Part shown: positions 43,384 to 52,874 of the stretch, piece by piece | Layout of the letters: every line of letters starts with the position of its first letter | Numbering within the stretch: position 1 is the first letter of the stretch | Position numbers and translations under genes: made by a program | Origin: Alcaligenaceae bacterium | GTDB lineage: Bacteria; Pseudomonadota; Gammaproteobacteria; Burkholderiales; Burkholderiaceae_B | Direction of reading: 5' to 3' | Length of the DNA: 64,000 bases | Assembly: GCA_947379755.1 (NCBI GenBank) | Contig: CANCOC010000006.1 | Span: 1 to 64,000, forward strand | The notes under the pieces: model-generated | The model's input: only the letters and a program-made list of their open reading frames with translations | Databases searched by the model: none | Told to the model about the DNA's origin: nothing

Positions 43384-45666
43384 TTAGCTCGTGCGTTGAG
43401 CGCGTAGTGTTTTGGCGGCCGAAATCATATTCGTCAATGCAGGAATGACTTCTGACCATTGACGCGTTTTGAGTCCACAATCTGGATTGACCCACAGTCT
43501 TTCTGATGGAATACGCTCAGCCGCTTGTCTCATTAATTGAACCATATGTTCTTGCGTCGGAGTGTTGGGCGAGTGGATGTCGTACACGCCTGGTCCAATC
43601 TCGTTCGGATAGTTGAAGTCATCGAACGCATCGAGTAGCTCCATGTCAGAGCGTGAAGTTTCAATAGTAATGACGTCTGCATCCATATCGGCAATAGATG
43701 CGATGATGTCATTAAACTCCGAATAGCACATATGTGTATGAATCTGTGTTTCATCCCGCACGCCATTTGCTGTGATGCGAAAAGACTCTATAGCCCAAGT
43801 GAGATATTCGCGCCATTCTGACTTGCGCAAAGGTAAGCCTTCTCTAAGCGCCGCCTCATCAATCTGAATAATCTGAACTCCCGCATTTTCCAGGTCGAGT
43901 ACTTCTTCACGAATCGCGAGTGCCAGCTGGTAGCAAGATAGCGAACGAGGCTGATCGTCACGCACGAAAGACCAGTTGAGAATCGTCACGGGGCCTGTCA
44001 GCATGCCCTTCATTGGCTTATGCGTCAGTGACTGAGCGAATGTTGTCCATTGCACGGTCATCGCACGAGGTCGGCTGATATCGCCATAGAGTATTGGTGG
44101 TTTGACACAACGCGATCCGTAAGACTGTACCCAGCCGTTTTGGCTAAAGGCATAGCCGTCAAGTTGTTCTCCAAAATATTCGACCATATCATTGCGCTCG
44201 GCTTCACCATGTACAAAAACATCAAAGCCAAGCTGTTCTTGTTGTTCAACGCAATAGCTAATTTCATTTTGTATGATCTGGACATAGGAGGCTTCATCGA
44301 TATCGCCACTTTTAAACTGACTGCGTGCGAGTCGTAACGCCGTAGTTTGCGGGAATGAGCCGATCGTAGTCGTAGGATATGCCGGCAAATTTAATTTCGC
44401 AGCTTGTAATCCAGAGCGTGCATGGTATGCGCTTTGTCTCTTACCCATTGCTTCATTTATCTTTCCCAGGTTAGTCTTCACTGTGGGGTTATTGACACGT
44501 CTGGATTTAAGTCTTTTGTCTACGGCAGCAAAGTTTGAGACTAGTGTTTCCTGGACTGCGACCCGCCCTTTATTCAGTGCAATTGCCAAAATGTTCAGCT
44601 CGTCTAGCTTCTGTACCGCAAATGACAGCCAAGACAATATTTCAGAGTCAAGTTTGTGCTCGTTTACCAAATCAACAGGCACGTGTAGCAGTGAGCACGA
44701 TGGAGCTATCCATAAGCGGTCACCCAGTTCTCTATGAATGGGTTCTAACCATGCCAGAGTGGCATGCAAATTTGTCTTCCATATATTGCGACCACTGATG
44801 ACACCTAAGGAAAGGATCCGGTTGGCAGGCCATTCTTTCACTACGGTTTTGACTTCATTGCGCGCCGAAATCGCGTCCAGATGCAAGCCATCAACCGGCA
44901 ATGAGCAAATGAGCGAGAGGTTATCCTGCAGCCGACCGAAGTAGGTTGCTAGCAGGATTTTTAGTGGGCAGTTTGCAAGTGTTTGATAGGCTTCACTCAA
45001 TGCGTCCTTCCATTGTTGCGTCAAATCAGTGACCAAAACAGGTTCGTCTATCTGCACCCATTCAAGCTTCTTTGATCCTAGCAATTCAAGTAAAGCTGCA
45101 TATTCTTTGAGTAGTTTTGGTAACAGATCTAACTTGTCGGAGCCATCTTTTGATTTACCTAACCACAGGTACGTCAGCGGTCCAATCAATACGGGCTTAG
45201 CTTTGAATCCTGCTTTTTGTGCTTCTTCAATCTGTGCGAGTAATCTTTCCGGATTGAGTGCAAAAGTTGTGTTGGCACTGAATTCTGGCACGATGTAGTG
45301 ATAGTTGGTGTCAAACCACTTCGTCATTTCTCCAGCGCGTACACAGCTGCAGTCGTGGCCGTTTACTGAGCGGCCGCGTGCAATACGGAAATATTGGTCA
45401 AGTTCATCAGCATCTGCGTGACGCACGCGATCAGGGATATGACCTAGCGTAAAACTCATATCCAGCACTTGGTCGTAAAAAGAAAAATCGCCTACTGGAA
45501 CATAGTCTAAATTTGACTGGTGGTGCCAGTGACGTTTACGTAATTCAGCGCCTGTCGTAAAAAGATTCTCGCGGGGCGTTTGTTGCTTCCAGTAGTCTTC
45601 TAATGCAAACTTAAGTTCGCGTTTTGATCCTATCCGTGGAAAACCCAGATTGTGTGTCGTAACCAT
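43384..45666 (-). CDS. metE: cobalamin-independent methionine synthase
   Basis: 760 aa, full length. Transfers the methyl group of 5-methyltetrahydropteroyltri-glutamate to homocysteine without B12. N-terminus [22 protein letters not shown]; catalytic C-domain with the zinc ligands His/Cys in HTHMCYSEF (near residue 650), Glu in [10 protein letters not shown], and Cys in [11 protein letters not shown] near 735. Divergent from a LysR regulator of MetR type, the standard arrangement, with operator-like palindromes between them. Confidence 0.95.
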   Translation of the reverse strand: MVTTHNLGFPRIGSKRELKFALEDYWKQQTPRENLFTTGAELRKRHWHHQSNLDYVPVGDFSFYDQVLDMSFTLGHIPDRVRHADADELDQYFRIARGRSVNGHDCSCVRAGEMTKWFDTNYHYIVPEFSANTTFALNPERLLAQIEEAQKAGFKAKPVLIGPLTYLWLGKSKDGSDKLDLLPKLLKEYAALLELLGSKKLEWVQIDEPVLVTDLTQQWKDALSEAYQTLANCPLKILLATYFGRLQDNLSLICSLPVDGLHLDAISARNEVKTVVKEWPANRILSLGVISGRNIWKTNLHATLAWLEPIHRELGDRLWIAPSCSLLHVPVDLVNEHKLDSEILSWLSFAVQKLDELNILAIALNKGRVAVQETLVSNFAAVDKRLKSRRVNNPTVKTNLGKINEAMGKRQSAYHARSGLQAAKLNLPAYPTTTIGSFPQTTALRLARSQFKSGDIDEASYVQIIQNEISYCVEQQEQLGFDVFVHGEAERNDMVEYFGEQLDGYAFSQNGWVQSYGSRCVKPPILYGDISRPRAMTVQWTTFAQSLTHKPMKGMLTGPVTILNWSFVRDDQPRSLSCYQLALAIREEVLDLENAGVQIIQIDEAALREGLPLRKSEWREYLTWAIESFRITANGVRDETQIHTHMCYSEFNDIIASIADMDADVITIETSRSDMELLDAFDDFNYPNEIGPGVYDIHSPNTPTQEHMVQLMRQAAERIPSERLWVNPDCGLKTRQWSEVIPALTNMISAAKTLRAQRTS

Positions 45667-45731
45667 TTGTGATGTTGCTCATAAAAAGTAAATGATGCGA
45701 CATCGTATGGCCTTCAATACATGAATACAAA

Positions 45732-45760
45732 TGATATGATTTCATAAATCTATTAGATTT
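45732..45760. promoter_or_regulatory. metE/metR divergent operator region
   Basis: TGATATGATTTCA (45732-45744) resembles the MetR site TGAANNTNNTTCA known from enterics, with two mismatches outside the N positions. Directly next to it AAATCTA-T-TAGATTT (45746-45760) is a perfect 7-base palindrome around one central base. ATGAATA at 45721 and TATTCAT at 45760 form a wider inverted repeat. These fit homocysteine-responsive control of metE, but the exact sites are inferred. Confidence 0.6.
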
Positions 45761-45794
45761 ATTCATGCTTTATATTTTTAGAAATCAAGCCCTT

Positions 45795-46688
45795 ATGATT
45801 GATCGAACACACCTGGCTGTTATAAGAGAGGTCGAGCGTAGCGGATCCGTGACCGCAGCAGCAGATGCTTTGTGCCTAACGCAATCAGCATTAAGTCACA
45901 CGATCAAAAAAATTGAACAGCATTTGGGTGTGGCAATCTGGTCGCGTGAAGGCAGGCGAATGCGCTTGACACAAGCGGGCCAATATTTACTGACACTGTC
46001 AAACCGATTGCTCCCACAATTTGAGTACGCAGAAGAGCGCATGAAACAGTTTGCTCTGGGTCAACGAGGAACGCTGCGTGTCGGAATGGAGTGCCACCCC
46101 TGCTACCAATGGCTTCTGAAGGTCGTGTCACCTTACCTGGCTAATTGGCCCGATGTTGATGTGGATGTCAAACAAAAATTCCAGTTTGGTGGAATCGGCG
46201 CTTTGTTTGGACATGAGATTGATTTATTGGTGACACCAGATCCCTTGTATCGCTCGGGTTTAGTGTTTGCACCTGTTTTTGATTACGAACAAATCCTGGT
46301 GGTCAGTCAATCTCATCCGCTTGCAAACAAACAATACGTTATGCCAAAACATCTGGCGGATCAGGTTCTGATCACTTATCCAGTAGAAATTGAACGACTC
46401 GATATTTACAACCAGTTTTTGTTACCTGCAGGTCAGGCACCCAAACGTCACAAAGTGATCGAAACGACAGACATTATGTTGCAGATGGTTGCGAGCGGGA
46501 GGGGGGTGGCAGCCTTGCCACGATGGCTCGTCAATGAGTATGCAAATAAATTGCCTATTACTGCTCTCAAGCTTGGTCGCTCTGGAATTGCAAAACAGAT
46601 ATTTTTAGGCTTTCGTCAAACCGATGCCGAGCTTGATTATCTGAAGGGGTTTGTTAAGTTGGCCGAATCAATCAAGGACAGGGACTGA
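45795..46688 (+). CDS. metR: LysR-family regulator of methionine synthesis
   Basis: 297 aa from the ATG at 45795; an upstream in-frame ATG at 45765 lies inside the operator region. The HTH reads HLAVIREVERSGSVTAAADALCLTQSALSHTIKKIEQHLGVAIWSREGRRMRLTQAGQYLL, as in MetR. The effector domain follows (TLRVGMECHPCYQWL, DLLVTPDPLYRSGLVFAPVF, LVVSQSHPL). Divergent from metE; in enterics MetR with homocysteine activates metE (family knowledge). Confidence 0.9.
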   Translation: MIDRTHLAVIREVERSGSVTAAADALCLTQSALSHTIKKIEQHLGVAIWSREGRRMRLTQAGQYLLTLSNRLLPQFEYAEERMKQFALGQRGTLRVGMECHPCYQWLLKVVSPYLANWPDVDVDVKQKFQFGGIGALFGHEIDLLVTPDPLYRSGLVFAPVFDYEQILVVSQSHPLANKQYVMPKHLADQVLITYPVEIERLDIYNQFLLPAGQAPKRHKVIETTDIMLQMVASGRGVAALPRWLVNEYANKLPITALKLGRSGIAKQIFLGFRQTDAELDYLKGFVKLAESIKDRD

Positions 46689-46739
46689 ACTTGATTGATG
46701 CCCCGCACGTCAGGCCATTCCTGAGTGCTCTATCGTGCA

Positions 46740-46774
46740 CGTCGTGCTACAGCATGCCCTGCTGTAGCACGACG
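46740..46774. terminator. perfect 15-base hairpin, bidirectional terminator
   Basis: CGTCGTGCTACAGCA (46740-46754) and TGCTGTAGCACGACG (46760-46774) are exact complements with a 5-base loop, between the convergent metR and nitrile hydratase stops. It ends 4 bases before the beta-subunit stop codon. The stem is strong, but a U-tract is absent. Confidence 0.65.
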
Positions 46775-46777
46775 CGT

Positions 46778-47395
46778 TTAGTCCTCGCGCTGCAAGTAGC
46801 TCTGGAAGACGCCGACGTGCACAAGCGCAGAGTCCGAGGCATTGGGCCACAGGTCTTCGGTGCGAAAGGCGACATCGAAGGTTGGCTCGTCCTCAGCTTC
46901 AATACCGTGTGCATGTGCGTCAGGTAATGGATATGCAGGTGTTTCTCGTATCACGACACCTTGCTTGCCGCGAATATATGCGGGCATGCGGATGTGTCCT
47001 GCAAAGAATTCATTCCGTACGCGCACACGGTCACCTGGCTTGAACTGTTCCCGGTCAGGCTTGTTGCTGCGTCCCGCAGCACTCGGGCCTGCCAGGGGAA
47101 AGTATCCATGAGCGAGTTTTTCAAGTTCTTCCCGGGTAGTGACTCCCTTTTCGACGAGCAATGTTGCGAGGCTGGTCAGAGTGCGCTCGTAATAACTTGC
47201 TGACATGTAATGGTATGGCGACATGCGCTCAATGGCATGACGATATTCGTCCATGTTGAATATGCCGTGACGAACGGCCAGACCGTAAAGAGCATTTGCT
47301 CTTCTTTCCCATTCCGCGTGAAATACTGACGCATTGGGCGCATAGCGGATGACGCCAAATCCCTGGCGTCCGCCCATATCATGTAGACCGTCCAT
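46778..47395 (-). CDS. nthB: nitrile hydratase beta subunit
   Basis: 205 aa. N-terminus MDGLHDMGGRQGFG, then FHAEWERRANAL and a helical region with the YRHAIERMSP segment (arginines near residue 52-57, one of which contacts the alpha-subunit cysteine oxidation state in known structures). The C-terminal SH3-like barrel reads KPGDRVRVRNEFFAGHIRMPAYIRGKQGVV. Nitrile hydratase turns nitriles into amides. It follows the alpha subunit after 3 bases, the usual alpha-beta order in many cobalt-type operons. No activator gene follows before the terminator hairpin. Confidence 0.9.
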   Translation of the reverse strand: MDGLHDMGGRQGFGVIRYAPNASVFHAEWERRANALYGLAVRHGIFNMDEYRHAIERMSPYHYMSASYYERTLTSLATLLVEKGVTTREELEKLAHGYFPLAGPSAAGRSNKPDREQFKPGDRVRVRNEFFAGHIRMPAYIRGKQGVVIRETPAYPLPDAHAHGIEAEDEPTFDVAFRTEDLWPNASDSALVHVGVFQSYLQRED

Positions 47396-47398
47396 GGC

Positions 47399-48004
47399 TC
47401 AGTTCCCCATCAGGCGTGCAACGCCGATCATAGATTCTTTAGTGATGATATCCACAAGCTTATCCTCTGGCCAGCCGATTGTCTCGGGCGGTTGGTTGGG
47501 TACGACCATGTAGCGGGTATCAGTGGTGGTATCCCAGACTTTGATTTCGATGGTCGCAGGCAAGTCCAGCCCCATTTCTTTTAGTACTGTGCGGGACTCC
47601 CTGACAACACGCGCCCTATATTCCAGATCTTTATACCAATCAGGCGGCAGTCCGATAATCGAAAAGGCCGTGCAAGAACAGAGCGTGCAAACAATCACGT
47701 TGTGCAGGTTCGGCGTGTTTTCAAGTGCGACAAGATAGCGATGATGCGGCGGCATGTCGAAACCCAGCTCGGCAGCCGCAGCTTTACCATTTGTCAGAAG
47801 GCGCTGTCGATAGGCTGGATCAGTCCATGCCCTGGCGATGATCCGGGCACCATTGCGTGGTATCCAATCTTCTTCGGCTAGGTGAAATGCTTTTTCGATC
47901 GCGACGTCAGGCTCCAGGCCCCGTGCCTGCAACACAGACTGGATCGCATCAATTCGCTGTTCTACTGATGCAAGTTTGTTGGAATTCATGCGGTTTTCGT
48001 CCAT
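47399..48004 (-). CDS. nthA: nitrile hydratase alpha subunit, cobalt type
   Basis: 201 aa from the ATG at 48004, which has GGAG about 10 bases upstream; a start at 48046 would add 14 residues. The metal motif V-C-T-L-C-S-C is at residues 100-106. Thr at the second variable position is the cobalt-type signature; iron types have Ser. Other landmarks are RNGARIIARAWTDPAYRQRLL and LENTPNLHNVIVCTLC, with the C-terminal IEIKVWDTTTDTRYMVVPNQPPETIGWPEDKLVDII strand pair. Catalytic cysteines are normally modified to sulfinic/sulfenic acid. Encoded right before nthB. Confidence 0.93.
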   Translation of the reverse strand: MDENRMNSNKLASVEQRIDAIQSVLQARGLEPDVAIEKAFHLAEEDWIPRNGARIIARAWTDPAYRQRLLTNGKAAAAELGFDMPPHHRYLVALENTPNLHNVIVCTLCSCTAFSIIGLPPDWYKDLEYRARVVRESRTVLKEMGLDLPATIEIKVWDTTTDTRYMVVPNQPPETIGWPEDKLVDIITKESMIGVARLMGN

Positions 48005-48157
48005 TGTTATATTTCTCCAAACGCGATGAGGTAATGGGCAGTGCATCCAACCGTTCAGGAAGGGGGCTCAGCCAGGCAATGACTAGTTAGTGTATATCCG
48101 GGAGGCTGACTTTTGCGGGATGATGCATGATTTTAGGCAAGTAGGGTAGTCATGTGT

Positions 48158-48577
48158 TTATTCGTCGCTGATCAGTCTCTTTCCCATACTGACAGCGGCA
48201 TCGATTTGGTACCCTAAGGCCTCGTAAAACCCCACGGCCTGAGTATTTGTGGTGCGAACCTGCAAGCTTAGCTTTGGGCATCCCGCAGCCAGTAGCAGGT
48301 CCTCACCATGTTGCATGAGTTGTTTGGCGTAACCACGTCGCTGGTGCAGAGGAGCAACTGCTAAATAGTTGACCCAGCCTCTGTGACCTTCATAGCCAAA
48401 CATTGCGCAGGCCACTATTTCGTGATTGACCTCACCAACCACAAACCACTCAGGATTTACAGCAAGTTTGCGTTGAATATCCAGGCGAGGGTTGTTCCAG
48501 GAGCGTGTCAGTCCACAGTCATTCCATAGCGTGATGACCGCATCAATGTCGTTGGTGTTGAAAGATCTGATTTTCAT
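48158..48577 (-). CDS. GNAT acetyltransferase (YpeA-like)
   Basis: 139 aa from the ATG at 48577; the alternative start at 48592 would be a TTG. Family pattern IRSFNTNDIDAVITLWNDCGLTRSWNNPRLDI at the N-terminus, WVNYLAVAPLHQRRGYAKQLMQHGEDLL as the acetyl-CoA pyrophosphate loop (Q/RxxGxG/A with RRGYAK), and NTQAVGFYEALGYQ near the C-terminus. It acetylates an amine on an unknown small molecule or protein. Upstream of it lies a gap of 198 bases before the nucleotidase gene. Confidence 0.85.
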   Translation of the reverse strand: MKIRSFNTNDIDAVITLWNDCGLTRSWNNPRLDIQRKLAVNPEWFVVGEVNHEIVACAMFGYEGHRGWVNYLAVAPLHQRRGYAKQLMQHGEDLLLAAGCPKLSLQVRTTNTQAVGFYEALGYQIDAAVSMGKRLISDE

Positions 48578-48775
48578 TGAAGCGCTCGTCAACGCGTTGT
48601 AGGGTGTGCGATGGCTACATAATATCTGCTAAAGGCCCGGCCCGGGCGATCTGGACAGCGGCAACTATGTGCTCTCAAGTAAGGCAAGGTACGCTGCTTC
48701 CAAAATGTGTATATCATTGGTGCGATGCATTTTCCATCGGCTTGAAATTAAAAAGTTTATCGTTAAAAAAAGCGA
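48578..48775. other. 198-base divergent gap between GNAT and nucleotidase
   Basis: Must carry promoters for both divergent genes. A GC-rich palindromic stretch (GGCCCGGCCCGGGC near 48636) and an AT-rich part near the nucleotidase start are the only notable features. Confidence 0.35.
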
Positions 48776-50608
48776 ATGAAAAATTATAAAAAAATAAGTT
48801 GGCCTGTGCTGTTGCTCATGATCAGTGCATTAGCTGGTTGTACTGCAAACAATACCTCGCGTAAAAGTGAAGCCCCAGTCAATGTGAAAATCATTGCATT
48901 CAACGATTTTCATGGTTATTTAAAACGCTCGGATAATGCCGAATTATTTTTAAGCAATCCAGATAGACCTGGTGAAATCGCTCAAGTGAAAGTTGGGGGT
49001 GTTGCATATCTTGCAACGCTTGTAAAACAGCTTAAAGAGCAAAATTCAAATTCCATTGTTGTTGCTGCGGGCGATCTCGTTGGAGGATCTCCATTTATTT
49101 CTGCGTTTACGCAGGACGAGGCAACGGTCAGTGTCCTGAGTCAGATTGGGCTGGAAGTCAGTGCCGTCGGAAATCATGAATTTGATAAGGGAAAGGCAGA
49201 GGTTTTGCGCTTGCAAAATGGAGGGTGCGCACCTGGCAAAGTGATCGGCAGTGAGACCTGCATTAAAAACGGTGCATTCCAGGGTGCGCAATATAAATTG
49301 CTGGCTGCAAACGTGATTAATGATGACACCGGAAAAAGACTCTTTCCGGCGACATACACCAAAAAATTTGGTGATGCGACAGTTGGCTTCATTGGCATCA
49401 CTTTGAAAGGTGCGCCTGAAGCCACGCGTGGCGCTGGAGGGTTAACGTTTCTTGATGAAGCCGAGGTCATTAATTCTCAGGTGGTCAAACTCAAGGAAGA
49501 GGGTGTCGATGCAGTAGTGGTGCTCATTCATCAAGGGGGGAGCACTTCAGCAGTCACCATCAATGATAAGAGCTGCCCTGCACTCGCGGGTGAAATTTTG
49601 CCGATCGTCAACGCTCTCAAAAATGTTGATGTTGTTGTCAGTGCACATACACATAGAGAGTATGTGTGCCACGATCGGAAAACCGGGGTACTGCTGACGC
49701 AGGCAAATTATTATGGCAATGTAGTCACTGATATAGACCTGAGTGTCGTACCAGGCAAGGGCGTGATCTCAAAGTCCGCAAACAGCATTCCTGTCATTAC
49801 AGACCAGAATAAGGATGTCCCAAGAGGATACCGGATGTTGACTAAGGATAAGGAAATTGATGCTGAGGTTCAGTTTTACGATGACCTGTCTAAACAGAAA
49901 AGTGCTGTGATCCTTGGTTACACAGCGACAGCGCTTCCAGCGATTGATATTGAAGGCTCAAACGTTCGTAACAATAATGCTGAACACCTGATTGGTGATG
50001 TCATTGCTGACGCGTTTTTAGCCAGCGTTCCCAGGGAATTTCATGCAGATATTGCAGTGATTAATCCAGGCGGGGTGCGTTCAGGCTTAAATCGGGCGGG
50101 ACCAGTTACGTATGATGATTTATTCAGCATTCTTCCGTTTGGGAACAACTTGTTTTACACCGACCTGACGGGAGAGCAGATTATTAGAATGCTTGAGCAG
50201 CAGTGGGAGCAGCAAAACTGTAGGGACAAGCCACTTACAATAAATAAAATCAACATGTGTGGCAGGTTGCTGCAACCTAGCGCTACGCTTTCTTATACAT
50301 GGGATGTTACGCGAGGTCCTGGCAAACCTGCGGGCAAAGGTGACCTAGTATTAGTTGAATCTGTCCGCATCGGCGCGAACCACGAACCAATAGATTTGAA
50401 AAAAATATATCGAGTGGTCAGCCTTGCCTTCTTGTCTGAGGATGGTGGAGATAATTTTGGTGTGTTCAAAGATGGAAAGAACTTGCAGGACCTGGGTGCT
50501 GTCGATATTGATGTAGTGAGTGCATATTTCAGTCGATACTCCAAAAACGCGCCCTTGCCAAAACCTGTCCGACGTATTTCGTGCCCCACGTGCCCAGCTA
50601 TCTACTGA
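48776..50608 (+). CDS. lipoprotein 5'-nucleotidase / metallophosphoesterase
   Basis: 610 aa. Type II signal with lipobox LAGC and C22 as the lipidated cysteine. N-terminal metallophosphoesterase domain: IIAFNDFHGYL, AAGDLVGGSPFISAF, VGNHEFDKG, VVLIHQGG and SAHTHREY carry the dinuclear metal ligands. C-terminal 5'-nucleotidase domain: DVIADAFLA, VINPGGVRSGL, YDDLFSILPFGNNLFYTDLTGEQI, and a LAFLSEDGGDNFGVFKDG substrate segment. It removes phosphate from extracytoplasmic nucleotides; the adenosine product could feed the exported adenosine deaminase at 36.3 kb, though the two are not linked. Confidence 0.9.
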   Translation: MKNYKKISWPVLLLMISALAGCTANNTSRKSEAPVNVKIIAFNDFHGYLKRSDNAELFLSNPDRPGEIAQVKVGGVAYLATLVKQLKEQNSNSIVVAAGDLVGGSPFISAFTQDEATVSVLSQIGLEVSAVGNHEFDKGKAEVLRLQNGGCAPGKVIGSETCIKNGAFQGAQYKLLAANVINDDTGKRLFPATYTKKFGDATVGFIGITLKGAPEATRGAGGLTFLDEAEVINSQVVKLKEEGVDAVVVLIHQGGSTSAVTINDKSCPALAGEILPIVNALKNVDVVVSAHTHREYVCHDRKTGVLLTQANYYGNVVTDIDLSVVPGKGVISKSANSIPVITDQNKDVPRGYRMLTKDKEIDAEVQFYDDLSKQKSAVILGYTATALPAIDIEGSNVRNNNAEHLIGDVIADAFLASVPREFHADIAVINPGGVRSGLNRAGPVTYDDLFSILPFGNNLFYTDLTGEQIIRMLEQQWEQQNCRDKPLTINKINMCGRLLQPSATLSYTWDVTRGPGKPAGKGDLVLVESVRIGANHEPIDLKKIYRVVSLAFLSEDGGDNFGVFKDGKNLQDLGAVDIDVVSAYFSRYSKNAPLPKPVRRISCPTCPAIY

Positions 50609-50679
50609 CAGACAATCAAGATGATGTGAGCGTTGGTCAGTGAGTGCCAAATGAATGCCAAATTTCTTGCTGGAAGCCA

Positions 50680-51330
50680 ATGATTCAACTGCACTATTAC
50701 CCCAGTACCGCCAGTATGATTCCTCATCTGCTGCTACAAGAAATGAGCGTTCCTTTTGAGCTGGTTCTGGTAGACCGCGCCAGTGATGCCCATCAAGCGC
50801 CGGCCTACCTGCGCTTAAACCCCAACGGTCTGCTACCTGTCTTGACGGATGGAAAGTTGGTGCTATACGAAACCGCGGCTATTTGTCTGCACCTTTGCGA
50901 CACCCATGCTCTGGCGGGTCTGGCACCAGCATTTGGTAGTGTCGAGCGTGCCCAGTTCTATAAGTGGCTGATATGGTTGACCAACACACTGCAATCCACG
51001 CTGCTTGTGTATTTTTATCCCACCCGTTGGGTTCATGAAGGCAACGTTGTCGGTGCCGCCCAGGTCAGGGACCAGGCACAGGTAAAAATCGGGGGCTTAC
51101 TGGATCAACTCGACGCCGAACTTGCGCGTCACGGGGGCGAGTGGTTCCTGGGCGAAACCTTCTCGGCACTGGATTGCTATGTGTTCACTTTGTGCCGCTG
51201 GACCCGCAACTTCAGTACTCGACCTGCGCGTGCTTATGCGCAACTCGGTCCCTACCTGCAGCGCGTCTTGGCACGACCCGCGACGCAGCAAGTGATGGCT
51301 ACCGAGAATTTAAGTGCGCCGTTTGTCTAG
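50680..51330 (+). CDS. glutathione S-transferase family protein
   Basis: 216 aa from the ATG at 50680, which has GGAAG 4 bases upstream (an in-frame GTG at 50644 is less likely). Thioredoxin-like domain: IQLHYYPSTASMIPHLLLQEMSVPFELVLVDR, with LNPNGLLPVLTDG (cis-Pro) and YETAAICLHLCD. The helical C-domain ends with FSALDCYVFTLCRWTR. Similar to bacterial GSTs of the beta/theta type. Substrate unknown. It precedes a Bug remnant and a CoA-transferase. Confidence 0.85.
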   Translation: MIQLHYYPSTASMIPHLLLQEMSVPFELVLVDRASDAHQAPAYLRLNPNGLLPVLTDGKLVLYETAAICLHLCDTHALAGLAPAFGSVERAQFYKWLIWLTNTLQSTLLVYFYPTRWVHEGNVVGAAQVRDQAQVKIGGLLDQLDAELARHGGEWFLGETFSALDCYVFTLCRWTRNFSTRPARAYAQLGPYLQRVLARPATQQVMATENLSAPFV

Positions 51331-51508
51331 ATCAGGTAACAAAATTGAAGGGCCTCTTTTTGACTTGAGGAACTCTGTCAATGCCACGATCATTTCCCAT
51401 TTTTTTGATCATGCAATAACGTAATTGGAATTCGAATATCGCCTTGGGCGGAGCGCGAAATAAATATGTGAACCCTCTTCTGAACCAGCAGCTCTCGTAC
51501 AATCCTGA

Positions 51509-51637
51509 AAGGATTTCGTCAGCGTGTGGGTGTGGTACGGCATCGTCGCACCAGTTGGTACCCCATCCGGTATCATTGAAAAGCTTAATCAAGCAATTAT
51601 TATTGCCTCTAAAGATAAGTTGTTTAATGAGCCCTAG
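51509..51637 (+). pseudogene. C-terminal remnant of a Bug/TctC receptor gene
   Basis: Reading frame of 42 codons ending in TAG at 51635-51637. It encodes VWYGIVAPVGTPSGIIEKLNQAIIIA, which matches the conserved Bug segment (WxGxxAPxGTPxxxxxxLNxAI) of the intact receptors in this window. An in-frame TGA at 51506 and no start codon show it is a fragment. It sits between the GST and the CoA-transferase in an otherwise empty 350-base gap (51331-51680), which holds no other feature I can support. Confidence 0.7.
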
Positions 51638-51680
51638 AAAAAAACGGGTTGGTGATCGTTAAAATTAAAAAAGAGAAATA

Positions 51681-52874
51681 ATGAAACTGCCGCTAGAAGG
51701 ACTCACTGTACTTGACCTGAGCCACGCACTTGCAGGCCCATACTGCTCCGCGATGCTGGCCGATTACGGAGCAAACGTTATCAAGATCGAGCCCCCTGGA
51801 CATGGTGACATTGCGCGGGCTTGGGGGACGCCACTACCGGGCGGTGAGACGGACTACTTCGTTAGCCTTCATCGTAATAAGAAAGGTGTCGTGCTTGATC
51901 TTAAAAATCCCAGTGGCAAAGAAATATTTTTGCGCATGGTGGAAAGCGCAGATGTCATTCTGGAAAATTTCCGAGTCGGCACGCTTGAGCGCCTGGGACT
52001 CGATTATGAAACGGTACGTCAGCGTAATCCAGGCATTGTTTACTGTTCAATCTCAGGTTTTGGTCAAGATGGCCCCTATCGAAACCGTCCCGCTCTTGAT
52101 CTGATTGTGCAAGCTGAAAGTGGCATGATCAGCGTAACTGGCGATGCTCAAGGACATGGATCTCGGGCCGGGGTATCAATCGCCGACTTAACCGCAGGAA
52201 TGAATGCAGCATTTGGCATTATGGTCGCGCTGCGCGCAAGAGAAACTACGGGCGTTGGTCAGTCTGTCGATGTATCAATGATGGAAGGTCAGTTGTCTTT
52301 GCATAGTGTTGCAATCGGCAACTACTTTGCGACGGGAGAGATTCCTGGCCCCCTGGGTACAGCCTATAAGGCGTTATTGCCTTACCAGACCTTTCGCACA
52401 AAAACGCTCGATCTGGCGCTTGCCGTTGGGAGTGACAAACTATGGAAAGAATTTTGTCCTGCGATTGGATGTCCTGAATTAACGAACGATCCCCGATTTA
52501 ATAACAATAGCAACCGCAACGCTAATCGAAGCGCATTGATCGACAAGCTTCAGGAGGTTTTTCTGACGCGTAATTACGAAGACTGGGAAGCTGTATTGGT
52601 TAACGCTGGTATTCCCGTTGGAGCAATCAATAATATTGCCCAGGTAGTGGAGCATCCGCAAGTCAAAGCACGTGGTTCTATTGTCGAGATGGATCATCCG
52701 CATGCAGGTAAAGTAAAGGTTGTTGGTGTGCCTGTACGCCTTTCCGCAACGCCTGGTGCTGTGCGCACGCCATCGCCAACGTTAGGTGAGCATACGGACG
52801 ATGTGCTGCGCGAAATGCTCGGGCTTGATCATCACGAGATTGAAGCATTGCGCGTGGCTGGGGCGCTAGGTTGA
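51681..52874 (+). CDS. CaiB/BaiF family III CoA-transferase
   Basis: 397 aa. Family pattern: LPLEGLTVLDLSHALAGPYCSAMLADYGANVIKIEPPGHGD at the N-terminus, YFVSLHRNKKGVVLDLKNPSG, VILENFRVGTLERLGLDYE, RPALDLIVQAESGM with the catalytic Asp region near residue 140, and MMEGQLSLHS. It moves CoA between carboxylic acids. The Bug fragment just upstream suggests that it once belonged to a Bug-linked catabolic operon. AAGAGA precedes the ATG. Substrate unknown. Confidence 0.9.
   Translation: MKLPLEGLTVLDLSHALAGPYCSAMLADYGANVIKIEPPGHGDIARAWGTPLPGGETDYFVSLHRNKKGVVLDLKNPSGKEIFLRMVESADVILENFRVGTLERLGLDYETVRQRNPGIVYCSISGFGQDGPYRNRPALDLIVQAESGMISVTGDAQGHGSRAGVSIADLTAGMNAAFGIMVALRARETTGVGQSVDVSMMEGQLSLHSVAIGNYFATGEIPGPLGTAYKALLPYQTFRTKTLDLALAVGSDKLWKEFCPAIGCPELTNDPRFNNNSNRNANRSALIDKLQEVFLTRNYEDWEAVLVNAGIPVGAINNIAQVVEHPQVKARGSIVEMDHPHAGKVKVVGVPVRLSATPGAVRTPSPTLGEHTDDVLREMLGLDHHEIEALRVAGALG

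Noticed and set aside
51332-51592. 86-codon leftward frame in the 350-base gap before the CoA-transferase
   Set aside because: It overlaps the Bug remnant, whose rightward frame shows a recognisable family motif, while the leftward frame has none.
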